Under the pieces are notes generated by a model. That model was not told the origin of the DNA, made no database searches, and saw only the letters and a list, made by a program, of their open reading frames with translations. From an uncultured Clostridia bacterium (GTDB lineage Bacteria; Bacillota; Clostridia; Oscillospirales; Oscillospiraceae), in contig CAMHRJ010000095.1 of the NCBI GenBank assembly GCA_946187475.1, forward strand, positions 1 through 7,792: DNA of 7,792 nucleotides, written 5' to 3'. Numbering within the stretch: position 1 is the first letter of the stretch; each line of letters opens with the position of its first letter. Position numbers and translations under genes: made by a program. Positions 6,053 to 7,792 of the stretch are shown here, one piece after another.

Positions 6053-7167
6053 TCGTCCGGCTCGCTTTCCGCGTAGCTCAGCTCGTCCAGCTCCATGCTG
6101 AAGGAGGAGTAGTCGCCGAACATGCCCGAATACTCGGATTTCTTCATGATGTGGATGGCGTCCGGCTCGATGAAGAGGCCGATCTCCTCGTCCACGTCCA
6201 CGAAATCCGTGGTCTGGATCATCCACTTGAAGCCGCCGATGTCCACGATGATCTCATAGTGGACGCCCATGAAGGTCACGGAGGTGACCACGCCCTGGAG
6301 CATCCCTTTGTCCTTGGACACGATGTCCACGTCCTCAGGCCGGACCACCACGTCCACGGGCTCATTTTTCTCAAAGCCCTTGTCCACGCACTCGAAGGTG
6401 TGGCCGGAGAAGGTCACGCGGAAGTCCTGGCGCATGACGCCGTCCAGGATATTGCTCTCGCCGATAAAGTCCGCCACGAAGGCGTTTTCCGGCTCGTTGT
6501 AAATGTCGATGGGGGTGCCGATCTGCTGGATGCGGCCCTCGGACATGACCACGATGGTGTCGGACATGCTCAGGGCCTCTTCCTGATCGTGGGTGACGAA
6601 GACGAAGGTGATGCCCGTGGCCTTCTGGATGTTCTTCAGCTCCTGCTGCATGTCCTTGCGGAGCTTCAGGTCCAGTGCGCCCAGCGGCTCGTCCAGAAGC
6701 AGCACCTGGGGGTGGTTCACCAGAGCACGGGCGATGGCCACGCGCTGCTGCTGACCGCCGGAGAGGCGGGTGACGTTGCGCTTTTCAAAGCCGGTGAGCT
6801 TCACCAGCTTCAGCATCTCGGTGACCTTCTCGTGGATCTCAGCCTTGGGGACTTTCTTTTCCTTCAGGGGGAAGGCCACGTTGTCATAGACGTTCAGATG
6901 GGGGAACAGGGCGTATTTCTGAAACACGGTGTTCACGTTGCGTTTGTGGGGCGGCAGATCGTTGATGCGCTCGCCCAGGAAGACCACGTCGCCCTGGTCG
7001 GGCGTCTCAAACCCGCCGATCAGCCGCAGGGTCGTGGTCTTGCCGCAGCCGGAGGGGCCCAGCAGCGTGATAAACTCGTTGTCGTAGATATTCAGATCGA
7101 TGGCGTCCAGCACCGTCTCGCCGTCGAAGGCCTTGCTGACGCCGCGCAGCTCGATGATTCTCTTCAT
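6049..7167 (-). CDS. potA: Polyamine ABC transporter ATPase PotA
   Basis: The 372-residue ATP-binding subunit that powers import. Walker A is GPSGCGKTT (37-45), the Q-loop is VFQKYALFPH (81-90), the ABC signature is LSGGQQQRVAIARAL (135-149), Walker B is VLLLDEP (155-161), the D-loop is ALD (164-166) and the H-loop histidine is His193. Residues about 235-340 form the C-terminal TOBE-type regulatory domain, with VVVRPEDVDIV near 273-283. Length matches PotA of other bacteria (about 370-380). The ATG at 7167 is chosen because AGAGG lies 8 nt upstream and the protein then starts with MKRIIELRGVSKAF, as usual for the family. A GTG at 7209 in the same frame lies inside a terminator stem and is rejected. 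It is the first gene of the operon and is preceded by a long leader with a terminator. Confidence 0.95.
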   Translation of the reverse strand: MKRIIELRGVSKAFDGETVLDAIDLNIYDNEFITLLGPSGCGKTTTLRLIGGFETPDQGDVVFLGERINDLPPHKRNVNTVFQKYALFPHLNVYDNVAFPLKEKKVPKAEIHEKVTEMLKLVKLTGFEKRNVTRLSGGQQQRVAIARALVNHPQVLLLDEPLGALDLKLRKDMQQELKNIQKATGITFVFVTHDQEEALSMSDTIVVMSEGRIQQIGTPIDIYNEPENAFVADFIGESNILDGVMRQDFRVTFSGHTFECVDKGFEKNEPVDVVVRPEDVDIVSKDKGMLQGVVTSVTFMGVHYEIIVDIGGFKWMIQTTDFVDVDEEIGLFIEPDAIHIMKKSEYSGMFGDYSSFSMELDELSYAESEPDE

Positions 7168-7194
7168 TCCCAATTCCTCTCCGCGCGGTTGATG

Positions 7195-7227
7195 AAAAAA
7201 AGAAGCCACAGCCCGCGGCTGTGACTT
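7195..7227 (-). terminator. Intrinsic terminator between the upstream promoter and potA
   Basis: On the minus strand AAGTCACAGCC (7227-7217), loop GCG, GGCTGTGGCTT (7213-7203) form an 11-bp stem with one G-U pair. A C and seven T residues follow (7201-7195). The G-U position would be an A-C mismatch on the plus strand, which supports the minus orientation. The T-run ends 27 nt before the potA ATG. No gene ends just upstream on this strand, so it either attenuates potA or ends a small RNA. Confidence 0.82.
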
Positions 7228-7306
7228 GTGAATGTATAATTCCGCCTCCCGCCATGGAAATCCGCCACGGCAGGTATAGAAATATCCGATTCAGTCGTTG
7301 AGAGTC

Positions 7307-7315
7307 TATATAGCA
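7307..7315 (-). promoter_or_regulatory. Possible second, extended -10 promoter of the pot operon
   Basis: TGCTATATA on the minus strand (7315-7307) fits an extended -10 element, but no -35 box is visible. A start near 7300 would give a leader of about 130 nt that still includes the 10-bp stem and the terminator but not the upstream antiterminator arm at 7345-7353. Confidence 0.25.
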
Positions 7316-7567
7316 TAGATACTTTTACTACTCTTATTGACCATTTCACAAGTTTGCAGGCCGCGAAGCCCGCCGGTTTTAAGTGACCAACTTATAAAAC
7401 TTGAGCTTTTAACTCCATCAATAAGGCAACAGAAGTTGCCACCGCGCTGCGGTATTCGGCATTCGACCCGGCTGTCCGTGTGGCCTTGGCCCTGCAGGAA
7501 GGGCGGTCGCATCTTGCTTCAGAAAGACTCTATAAATCGGATTAAGACTTTCAGATTGAGACGACTT

Positions 7568-7596
7568 ATTTTAACAGAAATTGACTGGTATGTCAA
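7568..7596 (-). promoter_or_regulatory. Near-consensus promoter reading toward potA, with dyad over the -35
   Basis: On the minus strand TTGACA (7596-7591), 17 nt spacer, TAAAAT (7573-7568). This is among the strongest promoter matches in the window. It lies about 400 nt from potA and back to back with the scfA promoter. The inverted repeat ATTGAC-TGGTAT-GTCAAT (7580-7597) covers the -35 box and could be a repressor site. Confidence 0.72.
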
Positions 7597-7624
7597 TGCG
7601 TTTTTTCGGTTGGATCGACGCTTC

Positions 7625-7655
7625 TTGACTTCCATAGCGGAATGTGGTATATATT
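7625..7655 (+). promoter_or_regulatory. Promoter of scfA
   Basis: TTGACT at 7625-7630 is followed by TATATA at 7648-7653 (17 nt spacer) or TATATT at 7650-7655 (19 nt spacer). The start would be near 7660, leaving a leader of about 27 nt before the ATG at 7687. Confidence 0.65.
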
Positions 7656-7665
7656 ACAGTGTAAT
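7653..7665. promoter_or_regulatory. Perfect 13-bp palindrome at the scfA transcription start
   Basis: ATTACA-G-TGTAAT is a perfect dyad that overlaps the end of the -10 box and the likely start. Its place suits a repressor operator. TTACA/TGTAA half-sites are used by several unrelated regulators, so the protein cannot be named. Confidence 0.4.
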
Positions 7666-7686
7666 CATACTTATGGAGGAACTACC

Positions 7687-7792
7687 ATGGAGCATATCGT
7701 GACCCTGAACACCCGCAATCTCTGCGACAGCGCCAAGAACGGCGGCTGCGGCGAGTGCCAGACCTCTTGCCAGTCCGCCTGCAAGACCAGCT
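7687..7792 (+). CDS. scfA: SCIFF ranthipeptide precursor ScfA, N-terminal 35 codons, cut by the window edge
   Basis: The visible protein contains TLNTRNL (6-12) and then GGCGECQTSCQSACKTS (19-35), the conserved core of SCIFF peptides (six cysteines in forty-five residues). In this family a radical SAM/SPASM maturase, usually encoded directly downstream as scfB, forms thioether links from the cysteines; the products are classed as ranthipeptides. Cysteines seen are 13, 21, 24, 28 and 32. The window ends one base into codon 36, where another Cys codon is expected. Cys13 lies outside the usual core and may be extra. GGAGGA at 7675-7680, 6 nt upstream, fixes the start. The maturase gene should lie beyond the window. 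SCIFF is nearly universal in Clostridia and supports the taxonomic reading. Confidence 0.93.
   Translation, partial: MEHIVTLNTRNLCDSAKNGGCGECQTSCQSACKTS

Larger units (their letters stand above)
7195..7561 (-). ncRNA. Leader RNA of potA or independent small RNA, about 370 nt
   Basis: The stretch from the predicted start near 7561 to the terminator contains no convincing gene. On the minus strand it can form several hairpins: GCCCT/AGGGC around 7490-7505; ACCGC-AGC-GCGGT (7453-7441); GGCAAC-TTCT-GTTGCC (7440-7425); GCGGGC/GCCTGC (about 7373-7356); and a 10-bp stem CCTGCCGTGG/CCATGGCGGG (7274-7265 with 7257-7248). The last stem has two G-U pairs that would be A-C mismatches on the plus strand, so it fits a minus-strand transcript. 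ACTTGTGAA (7353-7345) is complementary over 9 bp to TTCACAAGT (7232-7224), which overlaps the 5' arm of the terminator. I recognise no known riboswitch, T-box, 6S RNA, tmRNA or RNase P core in it. Confidence 0.5.

Noticed and set aside
6053..6226. N-terminal extension of potB by 58 codons
   Set aside because: It reads through the end of potA in another frame and gives Arg/His-rich sequence. The ATGA overlap start at 6052 gives a normal permease.
7435..7446. T-box-like sequence GTTGCCACCGCG
   Set aside because: It resembles the GGTGGNACCGCG core, but the invariant TGG part that pairs with the tRNA end is altered, no terminator follows on the plus strand, and no Stem I motifs were seen.
7306..7512. 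68-codon frame on the minus strand within the potA leader
   Set aside because: No good ribosome binding site, mixed composition, and the segment is better explained by RNA hairpins. A leader peptide cannot be fully excluded.
7581..7586. TTGACT as a plus-strand -35 box
   Set aside because: No -10 box lies 16-18 nt downstream. The bases are one arm of the dyad over the minus-strand -35.
7337..7702. 121-codon frame on the plus strand running into scfA
   Set aside because: It overlaps the scfA promoter, ribosome binding site and start in another frame and has no ribosome binding site of its own.
1..7792. CRISPR array, tRNA or rRNA genes, IS element
   Set aside because: No regularly spaced repeats, no tRNA cloverleaf or rRNA core sequences, and no transposase were seen on reading both strands.

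Overview
The window looks like chromosomal DNA of a GC-rich member of the class Clostridia, most likely an Oscillospiraceae-type gut bacterium (inference). The basis is a SCIFF peptide gene, which is nearly a hallmark of Clostridia, together with purine-rich GGAGG ribosome binding sites, sigma-A type promoters, GC-rich codon use and short GTAGGGG-type palindromic repeats of the kind scattered through such genomes.

Layout. (1) Bases 1-1055, minus: the N-terminal 351 codons of a GH36/melibiase-family alpha-galactosidase, cut by the window edge just before its nucleophile region. (2) Bases 1056-1165: a compact divergent promoter region in which the -10 boxes of the two opposing promoters overlap. 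(3) Bases 1166-2611, plus: a 481-residue GT-B-like glycosyltransferase of no family I can name, with MGDG-synthase/MurG-like motifs. (4) Bases 2612-2919: gene-free. It holds two short REP-like palindromes, a 68-bp imperfect hairpin with a related end, and a strong terminator facing the minus strand. (5) Bases 2920-3099, minus: a 59-residue protein of unknown function with its own promoter. (6) Bases 3200-7167, minus: a complete polyamine ABC transporter operon, potA-potB-potC-potD, joined by ATGA overlaps or a 1-nt gap. (7) Bases 7168-7624: a long untranslated region. A near-consensus minus-strand promoter at 7568-7596 would give a transcript of about 370 nt ending in an intrinsic terminator only 27 nt before the potA start. 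This is the layout of an attenuated leader or of a separate small RNA. (8) Bases 7625-7792, plus: promoter, operator-like palindrome, ribosome binding site and the first 35 codons of scfA, the SCIFF ranthipeptide precursor.

How the parts work together. PotD captures a polyamine outside the membrane, PotB and PotC form the channel, and PotA hydrolyses ATP. The small 59-residue gene lies between potD and the terminator and can be transcribed both from the pot operon and from its own promoter. The alpha-galactosidase and the glycosyltransferase share one promoter region, so a joint role in handling a galactosylated glycan or glycolipid is possible but unproven. The scfA gene should be followed, beyond the window, by its radical SAM maturase.

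The least explained parts are the potA leader RNA with its terminator and possible antiterminator pairing, the unnamed glycosyltransferase, and the hairpin at 2741-2808.
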